Assembly (NCBI GenBank): GCA_947572385.1 | Contig: CANPBX010000022.1 | Location: 1-36,726, forward strand | Length of the DNA stretch: 36,726 nt | DNA from: an uncultured Clostridia bacterium | GTDB lineage: Bacteria; Bacillota; Clostridia; Oscillospirales; Acutalibacteraceae | Direction: 5' to 3' | In this document: positions 1-8,375 of the stretch, in pieces | Numbering within the stretch: the first letter of the stretch is position 1 | Layout of the letters: the number at the start of each line of letters is the position of its first letter | Position numbers and translations under genes: made by a program | The notes under the pieces: generated by a model | What the model saw: only the letters and a program-made list of their open reading frames with translations | The model's database searches: none | What the model was told of the DNA's origin: nothing

Positions 1-1070
1 AGCTGGACGAGCTGGGCCACGATGTGCCCACCATCTACCACTATCTGGAGGAGTATACCGGCATACCCGTGATGAAGGTCAGCATGAGCGACCCGGAGGT
101 CATGAGCCTGTTTAGTTCTCCGGCGGCCCTGGGGGTCACATCGGAGGATCTGGACGGAGTAAAGACAGGAACCCTGTCTCTGCCGGAGCTGGGGACAAAC
201 TTTGTGCGGGGAATGCTTGAAGAATGTGAGCCCACCCGGTTCTCGGATTTCCTGCAGATATCCGGCCTGTCCCATGGCACGGCGGTGTGGCTGGGAAACG
301 CGCAGGAGCTTATTAAGAACGGGACCTGCACCATTTCTGAGGTCATAGGTACACGTGATAATATTATGGTGTACCTGCTCAACAAGGGACTTGAGCCAAA
401 GATGGCCTTTAAAATTATGGAGATAGTCCGCAAGGGCAAGGCCGGGAAGCTGCTTACGGAGGAACATATAGCCGCCATGAAGGACCACGACGTGCCACAG
501 TGGTACATTGACTCCTGCTTCAAGATACAGTATATGTTCCCAAAGGCCCACGCCGCGGCCTATATGATAGCGGCCCTGCGCCTGGGATGGTACAAGGTGC
601 ATAAGCCCATAGAGTTCTACGCCGCGTATTTCACCGTGCGCAGCGAGGACTTTGACGGCGCCACGGCCCTGGGGGGGCGGGACGCGGTGCTGCGCCGTAT
701 GCGGGACATCGACCAGAAGATAAAGAACCGAGAGGCCAGCGCCAAGGAGGAGGGCGAGTTTGAAACCCTACAGATAATCAATGAGATGATGGCGAGGGGC
801 ATAGAACTGTTGGGAGTAGACTTATACAAATCCTCGGCAAAGCGTTTCGTTGTTGAGGACGGCAAAATACGACTGCCCTTCTCCAGCCTGAAGGGCGTTG
901 GCGATGCGGCGGCGCTGAGCCTGGAGGACGCGAAAAACTCTGGCGGCGAGTACATTTCCATCGACGACCTCCAGGACAGGGCCAAGGTGTCCAGCGCGGT
1001 GATAGATACGCTGAAAGAGGTGGGCGCCCTGCGGGGCCTGCCGGAGAGCAGCCAGACGAGTTTATTCTAA
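1..1070 (+). CDS. polC: DNA polymerase III PolC-type, C-terminal part (5' truncated)
   Basis: This is the 3' end of the Gram-positive replicative DNA polymerase. The reading frame is open from base 3 (first visible residues [20 protein letters not shown]) to a TAA at 1068-1070, about 356 residues. PolC is usually about 1,430 aa, so the exonuclease and most of the palm lie upstream of the window. Recognisable PolC C-terminal blocks include a stretch matching DDPETMSLFSS-type sequence (here [11 protein letters not shown]), the block around [20 protein letters not shown], and the segment ending in [10 protein letters not shown]. PolC acts at the fork as the leading- and lagging-strand polymerase in low-G+C Gram-positives. 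The gene ends 25 bases before an S66 peptidase gene on the same strand, which may be co-transcribed. No internal damage is seen in the visible part. The GTG at base 24 is an internal codon, not a start. Confidence 0.95.
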   Translation, partial: LDELGHDVPTIYHYLEEYTGIPVMKVSMSDPEVMSLFSSPAALGVTSEDLDGVKTGTLSLPELGTNFVRGMLEECEPTRFSDFLQISGLSHGTAVWLGNAQELIKNGTCTISEVIGTRDNIMVYLLNKGLEPKMAFKIMEIVRKGKAGKLLTEEHIAAMKDHDVPQWYIDSCFKIQYMFPKAHAAAYMIAALRLGWYKVHKPIEFYAAYFTVRSEDFDGATALGGRDAVLRRMRDIDQKIKNREASAKEEGEFETLQIINEMMARGIELLGVDLYKSSAKRFVVEDGKIRLPFSSLKGVGDAAALSLEDAKNSGGEYISIDDLQDRAKVSSAVIDTLKEVGALRGLPESSQTSLF

Positions 1071-1095
1071 AATATTAAAAATATAGGTGAGCATT

Positions 1096-2112
1096 ATGAA
1101 AGAACTGATAAAACCACAACGTATTCATCCAGGTGACACCGTCGCCACGATCTCCATATCCGGCGGCCGGGCAGGCGACAAGGATATGCTCTGCCGCTAC
1201 GAGCTGGGCAAGCGGCGGCTTCAAGAGGTCTTCGGCTTGAAGGTAGTGGAAACGCCCCACGCCCTGGCGGGTAACGAGTACACCTATCAGCACCCGGAGA
1301 CCCGGGCAGCTGATCTGCACTGGGCGCTGGAAAACCCGGAGGTCAAAGCCATCATCACGAATATGGGCGGGGACGATTCCTACCGTCTGTTCCCTTACTT
1401 GGACTACGACCTTATACGCTCACATCCCAAGATATTCATGGGCTACTCAGATATCACCACCACGTGCTGCTGTTTTGCCCATGCCGGGGTAATGAGCTAT
1501 TACGGCCCGAACCTGCTCACACCCATAGCCCAGCCGGGACATTTGGACAGCTACACAGAGAACGCCATACGCAGGGCTCTCTTTTCCGCCGAGCCCATAG
1601 GCCGGGTGGAGCCCTGCAAAAGGTCCACGCCCATCGAGTGGCAGGACAAGCCGGAGGAAGATATAGTTTGGCAGGATAACCCGGGCTATAAGCTTATCCA
1701 GGGCAGGGGAAAGGTACAGGGCAGACTCCTTGGAGGCTGCTGGGGCCCGTTACAGCAGATAATGGGCACAAATATCTTCCCCGATAGAGAGCTCTGGGAG
1801 GGGAGCATAATTTTTATGGAGAATATCTCGCCCTATAACAGCGCACTTGCCGCCCTGCACGGCTGGCGGGCCCTGGCGGCCAGCGGGGCGCTGGACGTTT
1901 GCGCGGGGATCATCACACCGGCAATGAGTGAGAAGGATGAGCAGATGCTCCTAAAAGTGCTGAGGCAGGAGGTACACAGGGAGGACCTGCCGGTGCTGGA
2001 GGGTGTGGATTTCGGGCACCGCACGCCGATGACAGTCCTGCCCGTGGGGGCTATGGCGGAGCTGGACTGCGATTCCGCAAGTTTCACTATAATGGAGAGC
2101 GGAGTGTGCTGA
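1096..2112 (+). CDS. S66 family LD-carboxypeptidase / MccF-like serine peptidase
   Basis: This 338-aa protein matches the S66 peptidase fold. Family members either trim the terminal D-Ala from murein tetrapeptides (LdcA) or cleave acylated nucleotide toxins (MccF). The three catalytic residues of the family are in place: the nucleophile Ser118 in FMGYSDIT, Glu242 in IIFMENIS and His308 in DFGHRTPM. The stretch LLGGCWGPLQQIMGT replaces the more common GGNLS-type turn. I start it at the ATG at 1096, which has a TAGGTGAG-like ribosome site just upstream. A GTG at 1087 in the same frame would add three residues and would swallow that site. There is no signal peptide, so it is probably cytoplasmic and acts in muropeptide recycling or detoxification. 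The sequence does not decide between LdcA and MccF roles. The his promoter follows 47 bases after its stop. Confidence 0.85.
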   Translation: MKELIKPQRIHPGDTVATISISGGRAGDKDMLCRYELGKRRLQEVFGLKVVETPHALAGNEYTYQHPETRAADLHWALENPEVKAIITNMGGDDSYRLFPYLDYDLIRSHPKIFMGYSDITTTCCCFAHAGVMSYYGPNLLTPIAQPGHLDSYTENAIRRALFSAEPIGRVEPCKRSTPIEWQDKPEEDIVWQDNPGYKLIQGRGKVQGRLLGGCWGPLQQIMGTNIFPDRELWEGSIIFMENISPYNSALAALHGWRALAASGALDVCAGIITPAMSEKDEQMLLKVLRQEVHREDLPVLEGVDFGHRTPMTVLPVGAMAELDCDSASFTIMESGVC

Positions 2113-2158
2113 ACATATAAACGATTTGCTGTATTATCGCGCTACTAAGATAAAGTGC

Positions 2159-2187
2159 TTGACAATATATTCTCTATAGCTTATTAT
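2159..2187 (+). promoter_or_regulatory. SigA-type promoter of the his operon
   Basis: TTGACA (2159-2164), a 17-base spacer and TATTAT (2182-2187) form a near-consensus vegetative promoter 37 bases before the hisZ ATG. It leaves an untranslated leader of only about 30 bases. That is too short for a T-box or an attenuator leader peptide, so any control is probably at initiation. The promoter lies inside the open-frame extension upstream of hisZ, which supports the later start codon. Confidence 0.75.
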
Positions 2188-2223
2188 ATTAGCACAGTAA
2201 ATTGCGAGGAGAGTCCTAGAGAG

Positions 2224-3426
2224 ATGAGAAATTACAGTAAGCTTACACCTGAGGGCGTCCGTGATGTGCTCTTTGATGAGTGCAGGGCCCATAGGGAGGC
2301 CCAGCGGCGGCTGACGGATATTTTTACAAAGCGCGGATACAGGGAGGTGATTACTCCGGGACTGGAGTATTACGATGTGTTCAGCCTTCCGGGCGCGGCG
2401 ATCCCACAGCAGGAGATGTACAAATCCACCGACAGCGGCGGCAGGCTCCTGGTGTTTCGGCCCGACTCAACCCTGCCGATAGCCCGTATGGCGGCGGCAA
2501 GGCTACAGGGCTGCCGCAGGCCTATACGAGTGTATTACAGCCAAAGCGTATACCGCACATGGCCCGAGCTCTCTGGGCGAAGCCACGAATCCTCACAGAT
2601 GGGAGTGGAGCTGCTGGGAGCGGCTGGCCTGCGGGCAGACCTGGAGGTGATCGGGGCCGCCATAGAGGCAATTAAGTCTGTGGCGGGGGATCACCGTATA
2701 GAGCTTGGCCACGCCGGGCTGTTCAGGCACCTTGCGGAGCGCTTAGACCTGCCGCCGGAGGCTAGGGAGGAGATAAGGGCTACAATAGAGGCAAAGAACT
2801 ACGGTGCGTTAGGCGGGCTGCTTGACCCGCTGGGGGACAGCCCAGAGGCCCAGGCGCTGCGGCGTCTCCCTAGGCTTTTTGGCGGTGAGGAAGTCCTTTC
2901 TGAGGCTGAGAGCTGGGAGCTGGACGGAGGCGCCGCCCAGGCGCTGGGCTATCTGCGTACACTGTACACGGCCCTGCAGGAGCTTGGATTGGGCCGGCGG
3001 CTGATGGTGGACCTGGGGCTTGTACAGCGCAACGACTACTACACCGGGGTGGTGTTCAGCGGATATGTTCAGGGCCGGGGAGGCCCGGTGCTCACCGGCG
3101 GGCGCTATGACAAGCTCTGCGGGCGCTTTGGACCGGAGATGCCAGCTGCGGGCTTTGCTATGGATATGGATGCCGCCGCAGGTCTTATAGAGCCGCATAT
3201 GTTCCGAAACGCAGCGGCACAGGTGTTGGTCCATGGTGAGCCGGGCTTTGAGCCCAAGGCCCAGCAGGAGCTTTTAAAACGGACAGCCGCGGGACAGATA
3301 TGCGAGGGCTCGGTATGGGAGACCATTGATGAGGCAATGGAATACGCCAGGGCCGAGGGTATACCTACAGTAGCTATAGTTGGTGAGGAGACCAGGACCA
3401 TAGATATCACGGGGGGAAAAGAATGA
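2224..3426 (+). CDS. hisZ: ATP phosphoribosyltransferase regulatory subunit HisZ
   Basis: HisZ is a catalytically inactive paralogue of histidyl-tRNA synthetase. It pairs with short HisG to form the first, feedback-controlled enzyme of histidine synthesis. The 400-aa product has class II synthetase-like blocks: KRGYREVITPGLEYYDVF near the N terminus, the MYKSTDSGGRLLVFRPDST motif-2-like loop, and the GGRYDKLCGRFG segment. I chose the ATG at 2224 because the frame upstream runs through the promoter and an AGGAGAG site lies before this ATG. The last codon overlaps hisG as ATGA (3423-3426), indicating translational coupling. HisZ is expected here because the neighbouring HisG is the short form without its own regulatory domain. 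Confidence 0.93.
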   Translation: MRNYSKLTPEGVRDVLFDECRAHREAQRRLTDIFTKRGYREVITPGLEYYDVFSLPGAAIPQQEMYKSTDSGGRLLVFRPDSTLPIARMAAARLQGCRRPIRVYYSQSVYRTWPELSGRSHESSQMGVELLGAAGLRADLEVIGAAIEAIKSVAGDHRIELGHAGLFRHLAERLDLPPEAREEIRATIEAKNYGALGGLLDPLGDSPEAQALRRLPRLFGGEEVLSEAESWELDGGAAQALGYLRTLYTALQELGLGRRLMVDLGLVQRNDYYTGVVFSGYVQGRGGPVLTGGRYDKLCGRFGPEMPAAGFAMDMDAAAGLIEPHMFRNAAAQVLVHGEPGFEPKAQQELLKRTAAGQICEGSVWETIDEAMEYARAEGIPTVAIVGEETRTIDITGGKE

Positions 3427-4052
3427 AGGCGATGCGTATTGCACTGACAAAAGGCAGGCTTGAGAGTTCCACGACAAAGCTCATGGAAAGATCAGGCCTG
3501 GACTGTACGGCTCTGCGCGACAAGGGCCGCAAGCTAATACTGCCCATAGGGGACGGCCTGGAGGCTGTTTTAGCAAAGGCCGGTGACGTGATAACCTACC
3601 TGGAGCACGGTGTTTGTGACCTGGGCGTCGTGGGCAAGGATGTGATAATGGAGCGGGGCGGTCAATTTTTTGAGATACTTGATTTGCAGTTTGGCAAATG
3701 CAGCTTTGCGCTGGCGGCGCCTGAGGGCGCTGACTTCTACGGGGGGTATGGACGCAAGACCATAGCAACAAAGTATCCGAATGTTGCAAGACGTTTTTTT
3801 CAGAGCAAGAACATGGACGTGCGTGTCATAAAGATAGAGGGTTCGGTGGAGCTGGCGCCTTTATTAAGCCTTGCGGACGGCATCGTGGACCTTGTAGAGA
3901 CCGGCGCGACGCTCAGAGAAAACGGCCTTAGAGTGGTTGAGCCGGTAGCGGAGGTATCTGCGCGGCTGATAGTCAACGCCGCAAGCTTAAAATTGCGCAA
4001 ACGTGAGATAGAGGACTTGGCTGCGAGGCTGGAAGCCCACCTGGACAAGTAA
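3423..4052 (+). CDS. hisG: ATP phosphoribosyltransferase catalytic subunit, short form
   Basis: HisG condenses ATP with PRPP to give phosphoribosyl-ATP, the committed step of histidine synthesis. At 209 aa it is the short HisG(S) type, lacking the C-terminal histidine-binding domain of the ~300-aa long form, and so it depends on HisZ. The N terminus MRIALTKGRL and the PRPP-binding loop DGIVDLVETGATLRENGL are typical of the family. It begins inside the hisZ stop codon (ATGA overlap) and is followed 21 bases later by hisD, with GGGAGGA as the hisD ribosome site. Nothing unusual is seen in the sequence. Confidence 0.95.
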   Translation: MKAMRIALTKGRLESSTTKLMERSGLDCTALRDKGRKLILPIGDGLEAVLAKAGDVITYLEHGVCDLGVVGKDVIMERGGQFFEILDLQFGKCSFALAAPEGADFYGGYGRKTIATKYPNVARRFFQSKNMDVRVIKIEGSVELAPLLSLADGIVDLVETGATLRENGLRVVEPVAEVSARLIVNAASLKLRKREIEDLAARLEAHLDK

Positions 4053-4073
4053 ATCAAAAGGGAGGATCACACT

Positions 4074-5363
4074 ATGATAAAGACAGTAAACGCCGGTGAG
4101 CAGGAACGGCGTGCGTTTATAGAGGAGCTAAAGCTTCGGGTCGGCAGGACTGACCCGGAGATAGAGCGAAAGGTAGCTGAGATCGTGGAAAATGTGCGTA
4201 TGGGCGGCGACGAGGCTGTGAAGTCGTACTCGAAAAAGTTTGACGGCTGGACGCCGGATGTTCTTGAGCTGAGCCTGGAGGAGATGGAAAAGCTTGCGGG
4301 CCAGTGCAGCAAGGAATTTCTGGACTCCCTGCGCCGGGCAGCCGATAATATCTACGACTTCCACAGCCGCCAGAAGCAGCAGAGCAGGATAGACCCACAG
4401 CCGAATGGGATCATAATGGGCCAGCGGGTACGCGGGCTGCACCGGGCGGGAGTCTATGTGCCCGGAGGAACGGCAGGCTACCCGTCTTCAGTGCTCATGA
4501 ATGTGATACCAGCAAAGGTTGCGGGTGTTAATGAGATAGTTATGGCTACCCCTCCTGGGAGGGCAGGACGACCCGACCCCAATATAATAGCTGCCGCGCT
4601 TGTAGCCGGAGTTGACCGTGTGTTCCTAATGGGAGGGGCACAGGCAGTAGCAGCGTTGGTATACGGTACCGAGAGCATACCGAAGGCTGACAAGATAGTT
4701 GGCCCGGGAAATATATTTGTGGCAACGGCAAAGAAACAGCTCTATGGCGTTGTCGACATCGACATGATCGCCGGGCCAAGCGAGATACTGATAATTGCCG
4801 ACAGCTCCGCCGACCCGGAATACCTTGCCGCAGACCTGATGAGTCAGGCAGAGCACGACCCTATGGCCTCGGCGATCCTCATAACTGACGATAAGGGGCT
4901 GGCTGAAAATACAGTCGCGGCGCTGTACCGGCAGCTGGAGGCTCTGTCACGGAGGGATATAATAGAAAGATCCCTTGACGGATACGGTGCGGTGATAGTC
5001 TGCAGCAATATGAGCGAGGCTGTGGAATTTGCAAATGAGCTGGCCCCTGAGCACCTGGAGGTCTGCTGCAATGACCCATTCGAGTATCTGGGCAAGCTGG
5101 ACAACGCCGGGTCAGTATTCCTGGGCAATTACTCCCCGGAGCCGCTGGGGGACTACTTTGCCGGAGCCAACCATGTGCTTCCTACCGGCGGTACCGCCAG
5201 GTTTTTCTCGCCCCTTTCAGTAGACGACTTTATAAAGAAATCCAGCTTTATCTATTACCCCAGGGAGGAGCTGCTGAAGGCTGCGGATGACATCATACTC
5301 CTGGCAGAGACTGAAGAGCTTACAGCTCACGCCAACTCTATAAAGGTGAGGCAAAAGGGCTGA
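4074..5363 (+). CDS. hisD: Histidinol dehydrogenase
   Basis: HisD carries out the last two oxidations of the pathway, L-histidinol to L-histidine, using NAD and zinc. The 429-aa protein is the normal length. The zinc ligands and catalytic residues are all present at positions close to those of the E. coli enzyme: Gln258 and His261 in SQAEHDP, Glu326-His327 in ELAPEHLEV, Asp360 in LGDYFAGANH, and His419 in LTAHANSIK. The dinucleotide-fold region around VPGGTAGYPSSVLMN is intact. Its TGA shares bases with the ATG of the next small gene (TGATG at 5361-5365), so that unknown gene is probably translated by re-initiation. Confidence 0.96.
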   Translation: MIKTVNAGEQERRAFIEELKLRVGRTDPEIERKVAEIVENVRMGGDEAVKSYSKKFDGWTPDVLELSLEEMEKLAGQCSKEFLDSLRRAADNIYDFHSRQKQQSRIDPQPNGIIMGQRVRGLHRAGVYVPGGTAGYPSSVLMNVIPAKVAGVNEIVMATPPGRAGRPDPNIIAAALVAGVDRVFLMGGAQAVAALVYGTESIPKADKIVGPGNIFVATAKKQLYGVVDIDMIAGPSEILIIADSSADPEYLAADLMSQAEHDPMASAILITDDKGLAENTVAALYRQLEALSRRDIIERSLDGYGAVIVCSNMSEAVEFANELAPEHLEVCCNDPFEYLGKLDNAGSVFLGNYSPEPLGDYFAGANHVLPTGGTARFFSPLSVDDFIKKSSFIYYPREELLKAADDIILLAETEELTAHANSIKVRQKG

Positions 5364-5650
5364 TGAAGACTCTCGAGGAGGTCTACAGCGCGCTGACAGG
5401 CCAGGGGCGCCTGGAATGGATAGGCGAAAAAAAGGCTGCTGCAGTGCTGTATTTTAACCGGGGGCGGAAGCAGTATAAGGTGTATTTTGACGAGAGCAAT
5501 GTGGAGATATCGATAAAGAAGAGCTTCTTTGGAAATGAGTATTGGGATAGCATTGGACTGCGCCGGTACATTACTCCCGGAGACTCCCCGGACGACGTTT
5601 TCGACACTGTAATGTGGTGCGTAAAAGAATATGGCTGGAAAGACAGATAA
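5363..5650 (+). CDS. Unknown 95-aa protein embedded in the his operon
   Basis: I do not recognise this family. It is a compact 95-aa soluble protein with no signal peptide and no membrane segment. It has a charged, beta-rich look (the stretch RKQYKVYFDESNVEISIKKSFF) and ends in a helix-like DVFDTVMWCVKEYGWK. It starts at an ATG overlapping the hisD stop as TGATG and ends 11 bases before hisC, so it must be co-expressed with both. Codon use resembles the neighbours. The real-gene call rests on this tight packing: the frame fills almost the whole gap between hisD and hisC, and its stop is followed by the AGGAG of hisC. A small regulatory or partner protein is possible, but there is no evidence for a specific role. 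Confidence 0.75.
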   Translation: MKTLEEVYSALTGQGRLEWIGEKKAAAVLYFNRGRKQYKVYFDESNVEISIKKSFFGNEYWDSIGLRRYITPGDSPDDVFDTVMWCVKEYGWKDR

Positions 5651-5661
5651 AGGAGCAGGTT

Positions 5662-6717
5662 ATGTATGAATTGAACGAAAAACTGCAGGCGCTTAGAGCG
5701 TATGTTCCGGTGGAAGCAGAGGGCTGTGTGCGCCTTGACGCCAACGAGTCGTTCCTGAGTCTGCCGGAGGAGATCATTGCTGCGGCAAAGGCTACTATAG
5801 ATAAGCTCGACTTCAACCGCTACCCGGACCCATCGGCGGCTGAGCTCTGCCGGGCATTTGCAGAGTATTATAAGGTGGATCCTGGACATGTGGTAGCCGC
5901 AAACGGCTCGGATGAGTTAATATCCATAATATTCTCAGGCTTTATTATGCGCGGTGAAGCATTCGCTACTATTGAGCCGGATTTCTCCATGTACGCCCAG
6001 GGCGGGCATTTAGCTGAGGCAAGACATACAGCGATCAGCAAGCACGGCTGGGCTGTTGACGTGGACGAGGTGGTAGAAACCTGCAACAGAGAGAACGTGC
6101 GGCTGCTGATATTCAGCAACCCATGTAACCCCACCTCGATGGTGCTTGGCAGGGAACAGGTGCGCCGGCTTGTGCATGGCGTAAACGGTCTAGTGGTGCT
6201 GGATGAGGCCTATATGGACTTCTCAGGTCAAAGCCTGCTGGGTGAGGAGGAGAGCTTTGAAAATCTGATCATCCTGCGCACCTGTTCAAAGGCTATGGGT
6301 ATGGCGGCACTGAGGCTGGGCTTTGCCATAGCAAGGCCGGAGCTCATAAACGCATTGAGGGCGGCGAAATCACCGTACAATGTAAACAGCGTGTCACAGG
6401 CTTTAGGAACTGCAGTGCTGGAGCACCCACAGCTGCTTCAAAAGGCCCTGAGGCAAATCATACTCTCGCGCAAGGAGCTGCTGGGAGGATTGGCGGAAAT
6501 AGGCGCGAAGTACCCGGGCAGGTTTATCCTGCTGCCAGGAGAGACCAACTTCGCGGCTTTAGATATGGAAAACGGCAGGGCGATACAGCAGCAGCTTTTA
6601 GAGCGTGGCGTGGCTGTACGGTACACCGGCGGGCTGCTGCGGGTGACCTGTGGGGCTCCGGAGGAGAACCGGGCGTTCCTTACAAAATTTGCTGAAATAC
6701 TGGAGGAGACCAGATGA
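5662..6717 (+). CDS. hisC: Histidinol-phosphate aminotransferase
   Basis: HisC transfers an amino group from glutamate to imidazole-acetol phosphate, giving histidinol phosphate. It uses pyridoxal phosphate. The 351-aa protein has the fold-type I landmarks: NRYPDPSA near residue 52, NGSDELI near 81, Asn156 in SNPCNPT, Asp181 and Tyr184 in VVLDEAYMDF, and the Schiff-base Lys210 in RTCSKAMGMAALRLGFA. The start at 5662 follows AAAGGAG with good spacing. An in-frame codon at 5614 would overlap the preceding gene. The stop overlaps hisB as ATGA (6714-6717). Confidence 0.94.
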   Translation: MYELNEKLQALRAYVPVEAEGCVRLDANESFLSLPEEIIAAAKATIDKLDFNRYPDPSAAELCRAFAEYYKVDPGHVVAANGSDELISIIFSGFIMRGEAFATIEPDFSMYAQGGHLAEARHTAISKHGWAVDVDEVVETCNRENVRLLIFSNPCNPTSMVLGREQVRRLVHGVNGLVVLDEAYMDFSGQSLLGEEESFENLIILRTCSKAMGMAALRLGFAIARPELINALRAAKSPYNVNSVSQALGTAVLEHPQLLQKALRQIILSRKELLGGLAEIGAKYPGRFILLPGETNFAALDMENGRAIQQQLLERGVAVRYTGGLLRVTCGAPEENRAFLTKFAEILEETR

Positions 6718-7289
6718 GGACGGCAGAGATACACCGCAAGACCAACGAGACCGACATAGAGCTCCGGCTGTCCCTGGACGGCGGGAGCCGGGACATTTCC
6801 ACCGGCGTCGGCTTTTTTGACCATATGCTGACGGCACTCTGCGTACACGGCGGGCTGGGTCTGGAGCTCAGGGCCCGAGGGGACCTGGAGGTGGACTGTC
6901 ACCATACGGTGGAGGACGTTGGCATCGTGCTGGGGCAGGCCTTGAAGGAGGCCCTTGGGGACCGCTCCGGCATAAAGCGCTATGGCCACGCCTTTATACC
7001 CATGGATGAGGCCCTGGGCTTCTGCGCCCTGGACATCAGCGGACGGCCCTTTCTGGTCTTTGAGGGGGACTTCCCTCAGGCGGTCACGGGAGCCTTCGAC
7101 TGCTGCATGACCGAGGAGTTCTTCCGGGCCGTGGCTATGAACGCGGAGATAACCCTGCACCTGCGGTGCGGGTACGGCAAAAATTCCCACCATATGATAG
7201 AAGCAATGTTCAAAGCCTTCGCCCACGCCCTTAAAGACGCGGCAGAGGTTACCGAAGGGGGTGTGCTGTCCTCCAAAGGAGTATTATAA
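6714..7289 (+). CDS. hisB: Imidazoleglycerol-phosphate dehydratase
   Basis: HisB removes water from imidazole glycerol phosphate in a manganese-dependent reaction. The 191-aa length is that of the monofunctional enzyme, with no histidinol-phosphatase domain. The metal-binding His/Glu/Asp motifs are visible: FFDHML at 35-40, DCHHTVEDVG at 61-70 and KNSHHMIEAMFKAFAHAL towards the C terminus. It overlaps hisC by four bases. The phosphatase step (HisJ/HisN/HisB-N type) is not encoded in this window. The next gene is a radical SAM protein in the slot where hisH often lies. Confidence 0.95.
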   Translation: MRTAEIHRKTNETDIELRLSLDGGSRDISTGVGFFDHMLTALCVHGGLGLELRARGDLEVDCHHTVEDVGIVLGQALKEALGDRSGIKRYGHAFIPMDEALGFCALDISGRPFLVFEGDFPQAVTGAFDCCMTEEFFRAVAMNAEITLHLRCGYGKNSHHMIEAMFKAFAHALKDAAEVTEGGVLSSKGVL

Positions 7290-7305
7290 ATCAGAGGATA
7301 CTTTT

Positions 7306-8364
7306 ATGCAATATGAGAATATATCGGCGGTCCTGGATATGCTGGGCTGCCCAAACCGCTGCCGCCACTGCTTTGTGGGCTGGCGGCCAAACCCAAAGCT
7401 GACGGAGAGCGACCTGCGCTTTGTAGCGGACGCGTTCCGGCCCTATGCCAAGACCCTCACTGTCTACGACTGGAACCGGGAGCCGGACTTCGGGGGCGAC
7501 TATAAGGAGAAGTGGGAGCTCTGCAAGGAGCTGTCCTCGCCTGATAGGCCGCCGGAGCGCTTCGAGCTCGCCAGCGTCTGGCGGCTGGCCCGGGACGGGG
7601 AGTACGCTCCCTGGCTCAAGGGCTTGGGGGTAAAATATGTACAGCTGACCCTGTTCGGCGGGGAGGAGTTGGCCGACTATTTTACCGGGCGCAAGGGCGC
7701 GTATCAGGACATACTAAAGGCCATAGACGTGCTGCTTGAAAACGGCATTGCCCCGAGGATACAGTCCTTTGTCAATAAGCAGACCGTACAGGAGCTCTAT
7801 AAGGTGGAGGAGCTTATTGACAGACTGGAGCTTGAAAAGCGTTGTGAGGGTATAGGCATACCCTTTGCGTGCTTTGTGCACCAGGGCTCCTGTGACGGCG
7901 AGGGGGAGAAGCTCTATCCCATATGGGTCACAAGTGACGATTTAAAGAAGATACCCGATAAGCTGGCGAAGTATACCCTAAAGCACTTCAATAAGCGCAC
8001 GATACAGGAGGTCTTCGGGCGCGAGGAGCGAGAACTCTATAGAGAGCTGATAGAGGACGATACCACGGAGAGCCTTGGCAGTACCGCTCCGGCGGTGCTG
8101 TATATAGACGGTGAATTTAATGTTACGCCAAACATCGGCGTACCTTCTAAGCCGTGGCTTTTGGGCAATCTAAAGACCGACGGCGCGGAGAAGATACTGG
8201 ACCGGCTAAAAGGGGACAAAAGCCCCGCCCAGCATATGCGGGCCACAGTGCCGCTGAAGGAGCTTGTAAGGGACTGCGGCGACCCTGAGAGCAAAAGGCT
8301 CTTTGGCCGGGAGGACTATATAGAATACCTGCTGAACAGATACTGCCAGCGACAGGAGATATAG
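7306..8364 (+). CDS. Radical SAM protein of unknown function inside the his operon
   Basis: This 352-aa protein has a radical SAM cluster motif right at the N terminus: Cys15, Cys19 and Cys22 in [13 protein letters not shown] (CxxxCxxC). A TIM-barrel-like body follows, with LTLFGGEE resembling the SAM-binding glycine region. I see no clear second Fe-S or SPASM cluster. Further cysteines are scattered ([27 protein letters not shown]). The ATG at 7306 is preferred over an in-frame upstream codon at 7261, which would overlap hisB. It sits between hisB and hisA with gaps of 16 and 11 bases, so it belongs to the same transcript. The substrate is unknown. The YDWNREPDF and SKPWLLGNL stretches may help a search place it in a subfamily. 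No histidine-related role can be claimed from sequence alone. Confidence 0.85.
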   Translation: MQYENISAVLDMLGCPNRCRHCFVGWRPNPKLTESDLRFVADAFRPYAKTLTVYDWNREPDFGGDYKEKWELCKELSSPDRPPERFELASVWRLARDGEYAPWLKGLGVKYVQLTLFGGEELADYFTGRKGAYQDILKAIDVLLENGIAPRIQSFVNKQTVQELYKVEELIDRLELEKRCEGIGIPFACFVHQGSCDGEGEKLYPIWVTSDDLKKIPDKLAKYTLKHFNKRTIQEVFGREERELYRELIEDDTTESLGSTAPAVLYIDGEFNVTPNIGVPSKPWLLGNLKTDGAEKILDRLKGDKSPAQHMRATVPLKELVRDCGDPESKRLFGREDYIEYLLNRYCQRQEI

Positions 8365-8375
8365 GGGGAGTTATT

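Noticed and set aside
2188-2223. T-box or attenuator leader before hisZ
   Set aside because: The predicted leader is about 30 bases, too short for either, and no leader peptide with repeated His codons is seen.
7306-8364. Could the gene in the hisH slot be a divergent HisH?
   Set aside because: It has CxxxCxxC and no glutamine amidotransferase Cys-His-Glu triad, and 352 aa is far longer than HisH (about 200 aa).
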